Part shown: positions 46,394-57,106 of the stretch, one piece after another | Layout: the number at the start of each line of letters is the position of its first letter | Numbering within the stretch: position 1 is the first letter of the stretch | NCBI RefSeq assembly: GCF_035046485.1 | Contig: NC_085138.1 | Coordinates: 329,960,129 to 330,024,128, forward strand | Source: Aedes albopictus | Lineage: Eukaryota > Arthropoda > Insecta > Diptera > Culicidae | DNA length: 64,000 nucleotides | Direction of reading: 5' to 3' | Notes under the pieces: model-generated | Seen by the model: the letters and a program-made list of their open reading frames with translations, nothing else | Databases searched by the model: none | Told to the model about the DNA's origin: nothing | Translations under genes and position numbers: made by a program

Positions 46394-47180
46394 ATGACAG
46401 GAATTAAGTTCGTACAGGTAAACCTTCATCACGCAAAAGGTGCTTCTGCTGTGTTGAGTTAAAGGTTTCAAAAAGAAGGACTGGAAGTGGCGCTTATTCA
46501 AGAGCCATGGTCCAATAACCGAAAAATTCTTGAAGTTCTGACACAAAATAGTAAACTATTTTATGATGAGCTACAAGATTCTCCCAGAACCGCTGTCTTA
46601 GTACGCAAAACGTTAAAATGCTATCCTATTACAGAGTTTATCAGAAAGGACATTGTTGCGATCATGGTAGAGGTACCAACCACTAGGGGTACCTCCTCCT
46701 GAGATTGCATCATTTGTTCAATTCTGTAAAGAAAACAACAAATCGTTTATCATTGGCTGTGACGCCAATGCGCATCACACGGTTTGCGCACGGATCAGTC
46801 GAGGTGAGTCACTATTAGAGAATCTGTCTTCCAACAATATAGACATTTGCAATAATGGTAATAAACCTTCTTTCCCAAAAGTAATCAGACAAGAGATCTT
46901 GGATCTAATACTGAGCAAGATCACAAACTGGCACGTGTCAGATGAGATTTCTCTATCTGATCATAAACACATAATCTTCAATTGGAGCGGTGGAGATTAT
47001 TCTAGACCCTCATTTAGAAATCCCAGGAAGACAAACTGGGATCAATATGTAGAATTGTTGAATACGCATTCATTTACAATTGGAGAAACTAGTGATTCAA
47101 CCCAAAAGCTAGAATCATTTTCTCGAAGGGTTAATGAAAGTATCATCAATTCCTTTAACGGAAGTCGTCCCACTATACAA
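46394..47180 (+). pseudogene. R1/LOA-like ORF2, endonuclease part (broken)
   Basis: ATG at 46394 opens MTGIKFVQVNLHHAKGASAV, the usual start of an R1-type apurinic-like endonuclease. A TAA at 46460 interrupts it, then ALIQEPW follows with the catalytic Glu. After about 46690 the frame shifts and some residues are missing. The second half keeps IIGCDANAHHTV and the terminal SLSDHKHI motif (residues of the D-N and S-D-H active-site boxes). The enzyme nicks target DNA to prime reverse transcription. It is cut at 47180 by a hAT-type MITE. Confidence 0.85.
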
Positions 47181-47654
47181 CAGAGTTTTCCATTGCTCAT
47201 GTGTACATAAATGTGACAGCGAGCCTCCCACCGAATTGTCTCCCAGCTCTTCAAAATCGCAGTGTGCTGCGCTGCTAGGAGGCTCACGAAAATCACGAAA
47301 ACATTTTGGCCATTCCGTTTAGCTCCCGGGGAGCTCGTCTCATGCGCTGCGTGAGCTGTTGGTATCTAAGGTGAAAAACAACTTCATGGTAACGAAGAAC
47401 CTCAACAACTTTTTGCGTACACAACACAAGTGTCTGGTTGGTCTATGCAATACGACTAGGGACTCTCAATGCAAAGGTTAAGGTTTCAAACCTCGTTCGT
47501 TTAGGAAGTTTTTGCCGTGAAATTTTCTAATTTAATCAGCGCATGAGACGAAGCTCATGAGACACATCTTGAGAAAAATGAGGCGCACAACTTTCAGTCT
47601 CAAAATGTACTGTGTTCCCGTACATGGGACTACATCACGTGTACATCAACTCTG
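47181..47654. mobile_element. 474-bp hAT-type MITE, nested
   Basis: Short TIRs cagagtt / aactctg, exact 8-bp TSD ctatacaa at 47173-47180 and 47655-47662. Removing element plus one TSD restores the reading frame of the host ORF. No transposase inside. Confidence 0.9.
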
Positions 47655-48056
47655 CTATACAATCGTCTTCTACTAGAGACGTGCCATGGTGGAACTTTAA
47701 ACTGGATCGCCTTAGAAAATTTTCTCGTAAAATGTTCAATAGAGCGAAACAAACAGGAGATTAGACTCAGTACAGGAAAGCCCTGACTGAGTACAACAAC
47801 GAAATACGAAAATCTAAAAGAAAGTCTTGGATGCTGACATGTGAAAACATAAACAGCACTCCTGTAGTTGCAAGACTACAGAAAACGCTTGCAAAAGATC
47901 ATTCAAATGAATTGGGATACCTGAGGTGCGACGATGGAGCTTTTACCAAAACTCCTCGTGAAACTTTGGATTTAATGATGGAAACCCATTTTCCGGGTTC
48001 GGTTCTAAGTGTAGATTCCAATGATACTATATCCCTGGAAGGTGGAGGATGTCCTA
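47655..48056 (+). pseudogene. R1/LOA-like ORF2, EN-RT linker
   Basis: Continues the frame after the hAT TSD (RDVPWWN, then a basic stretch RKSKRKSW). A stop codon lies near 47763, and the frame then runs to HFPGSVLSVDSN, where a 155-bp MITE interrupts. No catalytic motifs are expected in this linker. Confidence 0.75.
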
Positions 48057-48211
48057 CCCAGACAACCAGTCATCGTATAAGATGTTGCATAAGATGATAA
48101 AGTGGAGGCCATATGCGTGCATGCCTTCATTTAGGCGCATGTAAAATGTACGTATATCGCCTCCACTTTAACATCTTATTCAACATCTTATACGATCACT
48201 GGTTGACTGGG
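48057..48211. mobile_element. 155-bp TA MITE, copy 2, nested
   Basis: Ends cccagacaaccag / ctggttgactggg, long TIRs through aagatgttg and aagtggaggc, TA at 48055-48056 and 48212-48213. The same family and exact length as 12952-13106, with a better preserved TSD. Confidence 0.9.
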
Positions 48212-48845
48212 TAGTTTAAACTCTTCGGAGTCAACTAGTACAATAAACACAGCCTCAGATTTAGCCAATGAAATCTTCACGAAGGCCAGAGTGGAAAATG
48301 CAATTAGATCTTTTCAGCCTTTTAAATCTGCAGGAGTTGATGGAATATTTCCAGCACTGATTTTAGTTTAAGATTGAATTACGTTCCATCAAAATGGAGA
48401 CTTGTAAAAGTTATCTTTATACCAAAAAAGGGGAAGCGAGATAAGACGCATCCCAAAGCATACAGGCCAATTAGTCTTTCTTCAGTTTTGTTGAAGACTA
48501 TGGAAAAGGTTTTGAAGGATTTTATTAATTCTTCTTACATAAAAGAGCATCCCCTATCTGACTTCCAGTTTGCTTATCAATCTGGTAAGTCAACAGTTAC
48601 GGCACTTCATTCGCTAGTAACAAAGGTGGAAAAAACGTTTTCAGCAAAAGAAATAGCTCTATGCGCCTTTTTAGACATAGAAGGAGCATTTGATAATGCT
48701 TCCTATTCATCTATGAAGCGTGCCATGGAGAACAAAAACTTCGACCAATGTATCATACATTGGATTTATACTGTGCTTGCAAAAAGAGAAATCACCTCTG
48801 AGCTGGGAAGTTCTTCTATAATAGTAAGGGCAACGAAAGGTTGCC
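48212..48845 (+). pseudogene. R1/LOA-like ORF2, N-terminal RT part
   Basis: From SSESTSTINTA onward, with a frame disruption near 48370, to ATKGC. Recognisable RT blocks are PSKWRLVKVIFIPKKGK, YRPISLSSVLLKTMEK, DFQFAYQSGKST and the first catalytic Asp in CAFLDIEGAFDNAS. It is cut after the Gly-Cys codons of the conserved G.PQG box by the I-like element; the rest resumes at 55418. Confidence 0.85.
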
Positions 48846-49370
48846 AGTTCGTGTCGAGTATCCGAAGCAATCGGTTATTCAATCAGCTTCTCTCAGTGCC
48901 AAAGTTATTTCGATTTGTTCAATCCGCAGCGGCGCTACGCCACCCGGACCTAGTGCTACGCCCTCGGGCAAAGTTCCGCGAGTAGTGTAACGTCACCGCC
49001 ACCATCACGTGTTACAGCGTAGTTTGGTTACGCAGCAGTGCTCAGCTGATACCAGGGTATCAGGAATAGAAAGGTGCCGTTCTAGTCATATCCAGAACCG
49101 TGCGCCTCCATTACCCCGTATACTAGTGCGCAGAGTCATAGAGACCTTCAACGCGTTAGACGACGAACCCTGTGACGAATCTGTGATAGTGATAAAAAGA
49201 GAAACAAAGTGCAACGTAGTTACGCATAGTTTAACTAGTGATCCCCTCCCCCGCTTCCCCTCCACCGCAACCGGGGTAGATAGCAGGTGACTGCTATCAA
49301 CTTCTGCGGTTAAATAGGCGATAACATAAGTTTCGTGCGTATGGGCCACCAAGTCTGATTGCAACTTCTC
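48846..49370 (+). promoter_or_regulatory. 5' UTR / probable internal promoter of the I-like element
   Basis: 525 bp from the TSD to the first plausible ORF1 ATG. It starts agttcgtgtcgag, compatible with an initiator at the first base, as in insect non-LTR elements whose promoter lies downstream of +1. No TATA box is seen. Confidence 0.5.
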
Positions 49371-50570
49371 ATGGCCTCTTTTAGCGGAGGCGACCCCGGT
49401 GGGTCATATGGTAGAAGTTTTCCCAGCTACATGGACCCAAGGAATGAATTTGGAGCTCTAACCACGCTGCTGCTTACAGGCAAGGAAGGACATAACCTGC
49501 CGATCGAACCCTTCATTATCGGGAAGAGTATCGAAGACGCCGTCGGACCAATCGAACATGCAAAAAGTGAAATGAAGGGAAGTCGTTACGTTCTGCAAAC
49601 AAGAAAGGCCGCCCAAGTAGAAAAACTGCTAAAAATGACGACATTGTTTGATGGTACCGAAATAGAGATAAAGTTGCACCCAAAACTGAATACCAGTCGT
49701 TGTGTGTTATCAACGTTCGATCTGATTACGATTCAAGCCGAACTTGAACATCAAGGAGTGATCGCAGCGAGGAGGATCAAGAAAAGCAACAAGGAAAACA
49801 CCCCAGCAATCATTTTGACGTTCAACAGACCCGTGTACCCAGAATCAGTAAAGGTCGGATTACTCAACGTTGAGACGCGGCCCTACTATCCAAATCCGAT
49901 GTTGTGCTTTAAATGCTTCGAATATGGCCACCCACGACAACGATGCGGTAATTCCCAACTGTGCTACAATTGTTCGAAAGACCACGAAGAAAGAGATGTG
50001 TGCGAAGATGAACCCTTCTGCCGAAACTGCGAAGGCAAGCATCGTCCCAGTAGTCGACAATGTGAAATCTACCAAACAGAATCAAAAGTGATCCGTACAA
50101 AAATTGACTACAATCTTTCTTACGCCGAGGCCCGTAGCAGAGTCGAGTCTGGAAACGGGAGCTACGCACGAGCCGCAGCCCAACCCAGACTTGATCAAAT
50201 TAGGTTTGATTCCCTTTCCGCCCAAGTACAAGAGCTGCGAACCCAAATTGAGCAACTTCAACAGGAATTGAAACGAAAAGAAGCCATAGAAGACAAACTG
50301 GACCGATTCATGGAAGAAAGCAGAAAGAAGGACGAAAAAATCGATAAACTTCTGGAAACCATCCGAGAAAAAGATACAAAGATCGCAAAGTTAGAAGCCC
50401 AGGTAGAAAACATGAAGAAGTTATTCGATAATTCAAACAACAAACAAAACGAGTCGGCAAATAGTGAATCAGAAGTTGAAGGAACAACTAAGAAGAAAGC
50501 GAAAAGGACAACTCATCCACAACAACAACATACAGGAATGTCACCTCCCTCCAAAAAAAACGTCAACTAA
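49371..50570 (+). CDS. I-like retrotransposon ORF1 (gag-like nucleic-acid-binding protein)
   Basis: An intact 399-codon frame. I chose the ATG at 49371 (MASFSGGDPGG) over 49359, which adds only four residues. An N-terminal RRM-like region is followed by three zinc knuckles at about residues 179-233: CFKCFEYGHPRQRC, CYNCSKDHEERDVC and CRNCEGKHRPSSRQC. About residues 279-355 are a heptad-rich coiled coil (LRTQIEQLQQELKRKEAIE), then a Lys-rich tail (KKKAKR), possibly nuclear-targeting. In this family ORF1p coats the element RNA and multimerises through the coiled coil. It ends 57 bp before the first ATG of the ORF2 frame. Confidence 0.92.
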   Translation: MASFSGGDPGGSYGRSFPSYMDPRNEFGALTTLLLTGKEGHNLPIEPFIIGKSIEDAVGPIEHAKSEMKGSRYVLQTRKAAQVEKLLKMTTLFDGTEIEIKLHPKLNTSRCVLSTFDLITIQAELEHQGVIAARRIKKSNKENTPAIILTFNRPVYPESVKVGLLNVETRPYYPNPMLCFKCFEYGHPRQRCGNSQLCYNCSKDHEERDVCEDEPFCRNCEGKHRPSSRQCEIYQTESKVIRTKIDYNLSYAEARSRVESGNGSYARAAAQPRLDQIRFDSLSAQVQELRTQIEQLQQELKRKEAIEDKLDRFMEESRKKDEKIDKLLETIREKDTKIAKLEAQVENMKKLFDNSNNKQNESANSESEVEGTTKKKAKRTTHPQQQHTGMSPPSKKNVN

Positions 50571-50626
50571 CACGAGAAGCCCGTACATGACCAGACGAAC
50601 GACAAGCCAATCTTCCCAGGAAGCAG

Positions 50627-52591
50627 TTGGTACAACAGAACCAGAGAAGGAGCATGCTATTCGATTTCGCAATTCACCCTCAGATGGATCCAAACACTAA
50701 ATCGAAATCCACGTCAGTATCTTCGCCTAATACCTTCACCAACACCATACCCTATTACAACAACATCAACGCCCGGTTTGAGGAGTGGGAAAGTGTAGTA
50801 CCACCCTCACTTCCAAGAGAAGCGCAGCAGGTTGGGGAAACTGTCCGGGACGTCCTACCCCAACCCGTTGATGGCGTACCCTCCTCTGCGGCCGGTGAGC
50901 AGCCCAAACGACGAAATCTTGAAACCATATGCACTGAAAATCGCTCTCCCCTCCCAAATTTAATCCTAACAGTCAACTCAAACAAATCTCCAGCCAGCTC
51001 AAATCCTATGACTAGTACATACTTATCGCCAGCCGTTGCACAAATCTCTTCTCCTACCAACACGCTTTCGTCTGTCGAGCCGATACAAGCGGCTGTCTCC
51101 AGCAAAGAAACGCCCGCTGTAGTGGAATACTCTGCACCACTATCCTCAAATCACTGCCAAATGTCGTCAAAATGCACAAACCTCAATCCGGAAGCTGCGC
51201 CTTTCCACCCTGGTCGTTCAGAAGTTGCTGCCATCCCAGATACCGGTTTGGGGTCCGAAAACCCCGGGCATATCTCCGCACCAGCCCTGACCCTAGATGT
51301 TCACATTCCTACGGCGGCAGCTGGTGCGGGGAACTTGTCCTTTTCTCAGGCAAGTACCATTACTCATACATCCAGAGAACAATTTACAACAGAACGCGCG
51401 GAGTGCAGCCAACCACAAGCATCGAACACCTGCCCAGGTATATCAACCAACCATATAGATCGCGTAGAAAACAACATTGCTGCAAACTACATCGGAGTGG
51501 GGTCCGTAAACCCCGGGCATGTCTCCGCACCAGCCCTGACCCTAGATGCTCACATTCCTATGGCGGCAGCTGGTGCGGGGAACTTGTCCTTTTCTCAGGC
51601 AAGTACATACTCCAATCCGTCAGAAGAGCATACTTCTCCCGCCCTGCCACATTCATTTGCAGAACACCAGACAGCACCATCCTTGGACAATTCAGACGCA
51701 GGTTCCTCATCCAACGTGCCGATCCATGAGTCATTCGCAATCCAGTGGAATGTGCGAAGTGTGTGGAAAAACTACAACGAGCTCCGAAAAATGGTGGACG
51801 AAGCACTTCCAATAACCATTTGTCTTCAGGAAATGATGACGAGCAGTACCGATAACCTCCTCAAAAGCAACTACGAATGGATCACATGCAGTCGTTCTGA
51901 AAGTTTGGGTAAAGGAATCGCCGGCCTCGGAATTCGCAAGGACATTCCGTTCCATGCCGTCCAACACAATACTGGTCTACACGCTTGTGTCGTCCGTATT
52001 GGAAGGCCGTGGAATACCACGGTAGTCTCAATATACGTGCCTCATAGCCTTAACAACCAGGAGCTAATCGGTAAGTTGATAGATCTTTTACATACACTTG
52101 AACCACCATACCTACTGTGCGGAGACTTCAATGCATCACATGAAGTCTGGGGAAGCAGCAAATCCAATCAACGAGGGCGACAACTGTTGGAATGGGCGGT
52201 AGAAAACAACCTTCTCCCACTAAATAACGGATCTCCAACTCACTATCACCGTACATCAGGCTCGTTCAGTGCTATAGATGTCTCCTTTGTATCAAACTCA
52301 CTAGCAACTAAATTCAACTGGTATTGTGATGAAGATCTGCATGGAAGTGACCACTTCCCAATTTATATCACGACCAACAACCTCTCCCCAATATCACGGT
52401 CAAAGCAGAGGTGGATATACAAAGATGCCGATTGGACCAGATTTGAACAAATCATCTCTCAGAGGCTTCCCCCTAATGTTGAAAGCAATATCCATGACAT
52501 TACTGGAGCAATCTACGAGGCAGCATTAGAAACGATCCCGAAGACCAAAGGCATCCATGGGAAAAAAAAATCAAATATGGTGGAATCATGA
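50627..52591 (+). pseudogene. I-like ORF2, N-terminal extension and endonuclease (frameshifted)
   Basis: 654 codons. Residues 1 to about 365 are Ser/Pro/Ala-rich with no known domain and include an in-frame duplicated block (51250-51357 and 51499-51606, 249-bp period). From about residue 368 an APE-type endonuclease follows: QWNVRSVWKN, the catalytic Glu in ICLQEMM, LLCGDFNASHEVWG, SAIDVSFVS and HGSDHFPIYI. All boxes are present. The frame leaves the correct path at the nine-A run 52562-52570 and stops at 52591; translation continues in the other frame from 52557. ATG 50627 is the first in frame, but the true start is unsure. Confidence 0.85.
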
Positions 52592-55037
52592 AGTCAGAGA
52601 AGTAATTAGGAAACGAAGAAAAGCCCTGAGAAGACTAAGAAAAATTAAGGATGATGATCCAGCCAAAGCGGAAGCAAAGCTTCGATTCAACAAGGCGAAA
52701 AATGAAGCAAGAAAAAAAGTGGAAGAAGCCAAAGCCAAATCTTGGGCTGAATTTCAAGAAATTTTTACGAGCGATTCATCAACTTCCGAACTTTGGCAGA
52801 GTTTTAACAAGTTGAGCGGGAAAAGACGCACTTCTGGACCCGGTCTTATTATCGACGGAACCCACTGCAACGATCCTGCTGCAATAGCAGACCACTTCGC
52901 AGACTTCTTTGCATCGACCTCCGCGACAGCTCAATACTCGGAAGATTTTTTACAGAAAAAACGGAAATGCGAAGAAACACCCATTGACTTGGAGTCTGCC
53001 GACAGCACCACTCTGGATGACGAATTTTCAATCCACGAACTGTTTCGTGCTTTGGAGAGCACTGAAGGAACATCAGTCGGACCCGATGAGATAGGTTATC
53101 CTATGCTCAAACATCTTCCCTTTCACTGCAAAAAGAGTCTTCTACAGGCATTCAACCATATCTGGAGCAGCGGTGAAATCCCGGACTCATGGAAGGAGAG
53201 CATCATCATTCCTATTCCCAAAAATGGGCACAGAACAAATGATGCCAGCTGTTTCAGACCAATATCGCTGACGAGTTGCATGTCAAAAACGTTCGAACGT
53301 ATGGTGAACCACCGACTAGTTACTCACTTGGAAAATCATGGATGCCTTCACAATCGACAATTCGCTTTTAGGAAGGGAAAAGGGACAACACACTATTTTG
53401 CCGAGTTGGATGAAATAATATCAACTGCAGCAAGCAAAGGGGAGCATTGCGAAATCGTAACCCTTGATATCACCAAAGCCTACGATAGAGTCTGGCACCG
53501 AAACATCGTAGAAACTGTATTGAAACACAAACTCGGTACAAGAATGAACAAGTTCATTTCTGGTTTCCTCCAAAAACGGTCATCGAAGGTTAGCTACGCA
53601 GGATACCTATCGAAGACAACGGAGCAAGAGAATGGGGTGCCACAAGGATCAGTTCTGTCTGTAACCCTTTTCGTCTTGGTGATGAACTCCATCTTCGACG
53701 TAGCTCCAAAAAACGTCCAGATATTTTTGTACGCCGACGATATTTTGATCGTTGCAACCGGCAAACGCGTTGGATTTCTGCGGAAACGGCTACAGAAGGC
53801 AGTATCAGTTGTGGAAAAATGGGCACGTAACATCGGTTTCACAATGTCTCCTTCGAAATCTGGAACAATCCACTGCTGCAAGATGCAACGCCATAAGAAT
53901 TGGCACTTAGAGGGAGCTAAAATTTTGCTAGACGATAAGGAAATACCGAGGCAAAAAACTGTGAGAATACTGGGTGTCCTCTTTGTTAAAAAATGCAAAT
54001 TCAACGCATCCACGAAGCAGTTGAAAGAAGACTGCAGGAGTCGTCTGAACCTGTTGAGGGCCATCTCTAGAAAAGCGGACCGGAAAACTCTTCTGAACAT
54101 AGGGAATGCCATCGTAGTATCAAAGCTTTTCTACGGTATTGAAATCCTGCGAGCAGAAAATATAAAGACACTGGCAGCAACGTACAACCAAATTATTAGG
54201 ATAGCCTCCGGTGCCCTAAAAACTAGTCCCATACTACCTCTTCTAGTAGAATCAGGCTCTCTACCATTTCAGCACAAGGTCGTCTTAACATATATAAAAA
54301 AAGCTTGCGCCGTTCGTGAACAATCGCCTTCATATTTCAATACGCTATGGAGTAAAGCAAACGATCTGTTTCGAAACCTAACAGGGAAAACGCTACCACC
54401 GGTATGCAAGCGCATAAGGACTAGAGACAGAGCATGGAACGAACAGAACCCAGTAATCGATTGGACAATAAAAACTCAGGTAAAAGCAGGACAGATGCCT
54501 CAGTTGGCGTTGGATATTTTTCGAGAGCATGTCCGTCGATATTATCAAGGATACAGTATGTGGATTACTGATGGGTCCTTAGCGGAAGGATTAGTTGGAT
54601 TCGGCGTGATAGGACCAAATATAGTAAATGAAGCCAGTTTCCCAGAGCAATGTTCTGTCTTTTCAGCTGAAGCCGCTGCTTTGGCCCAAGCCACTAGAAT
54701 GGTGGAAGGGAAATCAGTCGTGTTTACTGATTCTGCAAGTTGTCTCCAAGCATTAGAGGCAGGGAAATCATCTCACCCCTTCATCCTAGCACTGGAAAGA
54801 GTAGCGACAGGAAAAGACGTTAAATTTTGTTGGATACCGGGACACTATAAAATTTTGGGGAATGAAATGGCAGACCATGCAGCGAACAACGGACGGCGAA
54901 GTAGGAGAGCAACCAACTTTGTACCAGCAGAGGACATCGTAAGATGGAGTAAGCAACAAATATGGAAAGCCCACCAAAAAGGAGTGGGATACATCGACGC
55001 GGAAAATAACAAGAATCGTCAAATCTACAGTGAATAA
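52557..55037 (+). pseudogene. I-like ORF2, reverse transcriptase and RNase H part
   Basis: 826 codons continuing ORF2 after the A-run frameshift, so the ATG at 52557 is probably not a true start. RT boxes include KESIIIPIPKNG, CFRPISLTSCMSKTFERM, RQFAFRKGKGTTH, the first Asp in VTLDITKAYDRVW, NGVPQGSVLSV and FLYADDILIV (about residue 390). The RNase H domain keeps all four acidic residues: WITDGS (about 668), FSAEAAAL, VVFTDSAS and GNEMADHAA. The enzyme copies RNA at the nicked target and can remove RNA from the hybrid. A second frameshift, near the five-A run at 54976-54980, leads to the stop at 55037. Confidence 0.9.
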
Positions 55038-55329
55038 ATGGACTGATCAACGCTGCAGAAAAGACCAAATCGTCCTGACACGTCTGCGCCTTGGACACAT
55101 CTGGCTAACAAAACATCACCTGTTCGAAAAGAAACCTCCAGAAACCTGCGATGTCTGTAACAGGAAACTCACAGTTCATCATTTACTTATCGGATGTCAA
55201 CAGTATGCCGTACAAAGACGGGAAGTGAACCTGTCAGATAGCTTGGAAACTATTTTGAAAAACGATAGGGAAGCTGAATCGAAAGTTCTTCAATATGTCA
55301 AAAAAATTGATGTTTATAAAAAAATTTGA
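54981..55329 (+). pseudogene. I-like ORF2, C-terminal Cys-His region
   Basis: The other frame continues sensibly from about 54981 (EWDTSTRKI) through LTRLRLGHIWLTKHHL and CDVCNRKLTVHHLLIGC to a stop after VYKKI at 55329. The Cys/His motif after RNase H is normal for this type of ORF2. About 70 bp of 3' UTR and the A tail follow. Confidence 0.82.
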
Positions 55330-55424
55330 ATTGTACGTGAATTAAACTTACTTGAATAAAATGAAGCAGGTGAGATGAATGCCTTCAGGGGTAAAATCTC
55401 AAAAAAAAAAAAAAAAAGGTTGCC

Positions 55425-55469
55425 CTCAAGGAGAAGTCCTCTCACCACTAATGTGGTCCTTAGTTGTAG
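55425..55469 (+). pseudogene. R1/LOA-like ORF2, short RT segment between insertions
   Basis: After the right TSD of the I-like element, the host ORF resumes with PQGEVLSPLMWSLVV, completing the conserved PQG box. It is cut again within 45 bp by a TAG-flanked MITE. Confidence 0.85.
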
Positions 55470-55637
55470 GGGGCTGTCCATAAACCACGTGGTCATGAGG
55501 GGTGGGGGGAGGTGTTCGGCGTATGAGCATTTTGTATGGACGAAAAAACAAAATTGTATGGACAAATGACCACGCCGGGGGGGGGTTGGTATTTGAGAAG
55601 TCCCAAAAAAATGACCACGTGGATTATGGACAGCCCC
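55470..55637. mobile_element. 168-bp MITE with TAG TSD, nested
   Basis: TIRs of about 27 bp: ggggctgtccataaaccacg and the inverse of ggggctgtccataatccacg, continuing tggtcat. TSD TAG at 55467-55469 and 55638-55640. Removing it restores the host RT frame. A 3-bp TSD would suit Harbinger-like elements, but the superfamily is unproven. A fragment ending aataaatggacagcc near 20090 may be a distant relative. Confidence 0.88.
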
Positions 55638-56138
55638 TAGACGATCTTTTAAGAAGCTTGAAGGAAAAAGGTTTCGAAGTTGTGGGCTTTGCAGACGATA
55701 TAGTCATAATAGTGAGAGAAAAGTATGGCGAAACTATTTCGGAGAGAATGCAAAGGGCCCTAAACTATACACATTCATGGTGTATTAAGGAGGGCCTTAG
55801 CATCAACCCGCCAAAAGTCGTAATTTTCCCTTTCACTAGGAGAAGGAAGATCAACCTAAAAGCTTTTCGGCTTGGAGGGATACAAATTCATCCTAGTGAT
55901 CGAGTCAAATACTTAGGTTTGATACTGGATGATAAACTGAACTGGAATGCTCAAATTGAGTCCGTGATCGGTAAGGCAACAAGTGCATTCTGGTTATGCT
56001 CCAAAACTATTGGCAGGAAGTGGGGCTTGAAACCAAAAATGATAATGTGGATTTATACTGCCATAATCCGCCCAAAAGTGACGTATGCTTCGTTTGTCCG
56101 GTGGCCAAAAACAAAAGAGGTTACCACGCAATCAAAGC
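55638..56138 (+). pseudogene. R1/LOA-like ORF2, RT palm/thumb with YADD-type box
   Basis: The frame resumes as DDLLRSLKEKGFEVVGFADD, carrying the catalytic Asp pair (FADDIVIIV). It then reads GLSINPPKVVIFPFTRR and VKYLGLILDDKLNWNAQI, typical of RT box 6-7 and thumb, and ends at VRWPKTKEVTTQSK, where the GCTAT-tailed retroposon interrupts. The N-terminal 50 residues of the open frame starting at 55502 are MITE sequence, not protein. Confidence 0.88.
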
Positions 56139-57082
56139 ATAGCATAGCATAGCATAGCATAGCATAGCCGACCGTACACATCCTGGGGTGGCTGTCAATA
56201 GAGACGTTGAATGCGCCAGAAAAGTTGCCTGGGACTTGACAAACCTTTCATTGAACGATCTCTTTGTTTAACACCTGGCCAGGTCCTTACGATCAGCGGG
56301 GATGGGGAGGAAATGTTGATTAGATATCTACTCAGAATATGTCCAAGAACTTGGGCCACTTCATAGATATCTGGAGTTGGATGTGGATGGGGTTTTATGG
56401 GATGCTTTTCTTGGCGAGAAAGCGCATGACAATTTGTTATACATTTAGTTTTAATCATTTACCTGGTTACTGCTGAAAGAGTAAGTATTAGTACATTGTA
56501 AATATGATAATTTAACTAAAGGTTGATGACGGTACGATTGAATTATTGAATTCAACTGAATACTGAACAGAAAAACAGATGATTATCTTGAGAAATCGGT
56601 CCGCAGCTTCCGAAGGAGAGCTCCGCAGCAAGTTGTATGATCGTCAGCCACGTCCGTTCGGCCGGTGTCCAGCCAAAGAAAAAGTGCCATGCGACCAGAA
56701 CTGAATTCCGTACTAATAGTACGGTCACGTAATATCATGGTAGCTCACCTTGACCGGCGCAAAACTGAGGTTGACCGCGATCCAATAATTAAGACAAGAA
56801 ACACTTATCACGACCCGGTATACACGCGAAACAACGACGATTAGCGCAATGGAATCATTGTGGACCGAGCAACCTTTTCAATCCGTTTGCAATCAGCTTA
56901 CTCGTAAGGACATTTAGGCGAATTACTTAGCTTTACAACGACTAACACCCTCTGAAACATTGATCTTCCATTAGCCAAATTGCGAAAAATTGCACACGTA
57001 AAATTTGCTGTCAAACGCAAAAAACACTTGCACTCACGGTCACCGTCTACTTCGATCTCCTCTTTCTGGTTTTTGGGTATTC
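56139..57082 (-). mobile_element. 944-bp retroposon with (GCTAT)n 3' tail, nested
   Basis: Bordered by a perfect 24-bp target duplication (56115-56138 and 57083-57106). On the minus strand it runs from gaatacccaaaaacc to a tail of five or more gctat units, so it is a non-LTR or SINE-like insertion in antisense to its host. No RT or EN frame is inside. It may be an internally deleted element (5' UTR joined to 3' UTR) mobilised in trans. Confidence 0.8.
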
Positions 57083-57106
57083 AAGAGGTTACCACGCAAT
57101 CAAAGC

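Larger units (their letters stand above)
48846..55414 (+). mobile_element. Full-length I-clade-like non-LTR retrotransposon (6.57 kb), nested
   Basis: Exact TSD aaaggttgcc at 48836-48845 and 55415-55424, with the right copy merging into the A tail (A run 55401-55417). It contains a 5' UTR of about 525 bp, ORF1 with three zinc knuckles, ORF2 with EN, RT, RNase H and a Cys-His C-terminus, a short 3' UTR and a poly-A tail. Only two frameshifts are visible, so the insertion is young relative to its host element. RNase H plus three-knuckle ORF1 points to the I clade or a close relative. Confidence 0.92.

Noticed and set aside
51172..51729. 185-codon frame overlapping the I-like ORF2 extension
   Set aside because: It is a shifted-frame shadow: the in-frame 249-bp duplication keeps this frame open as well, but the endonuclease frame is continuous with 50627-52591.
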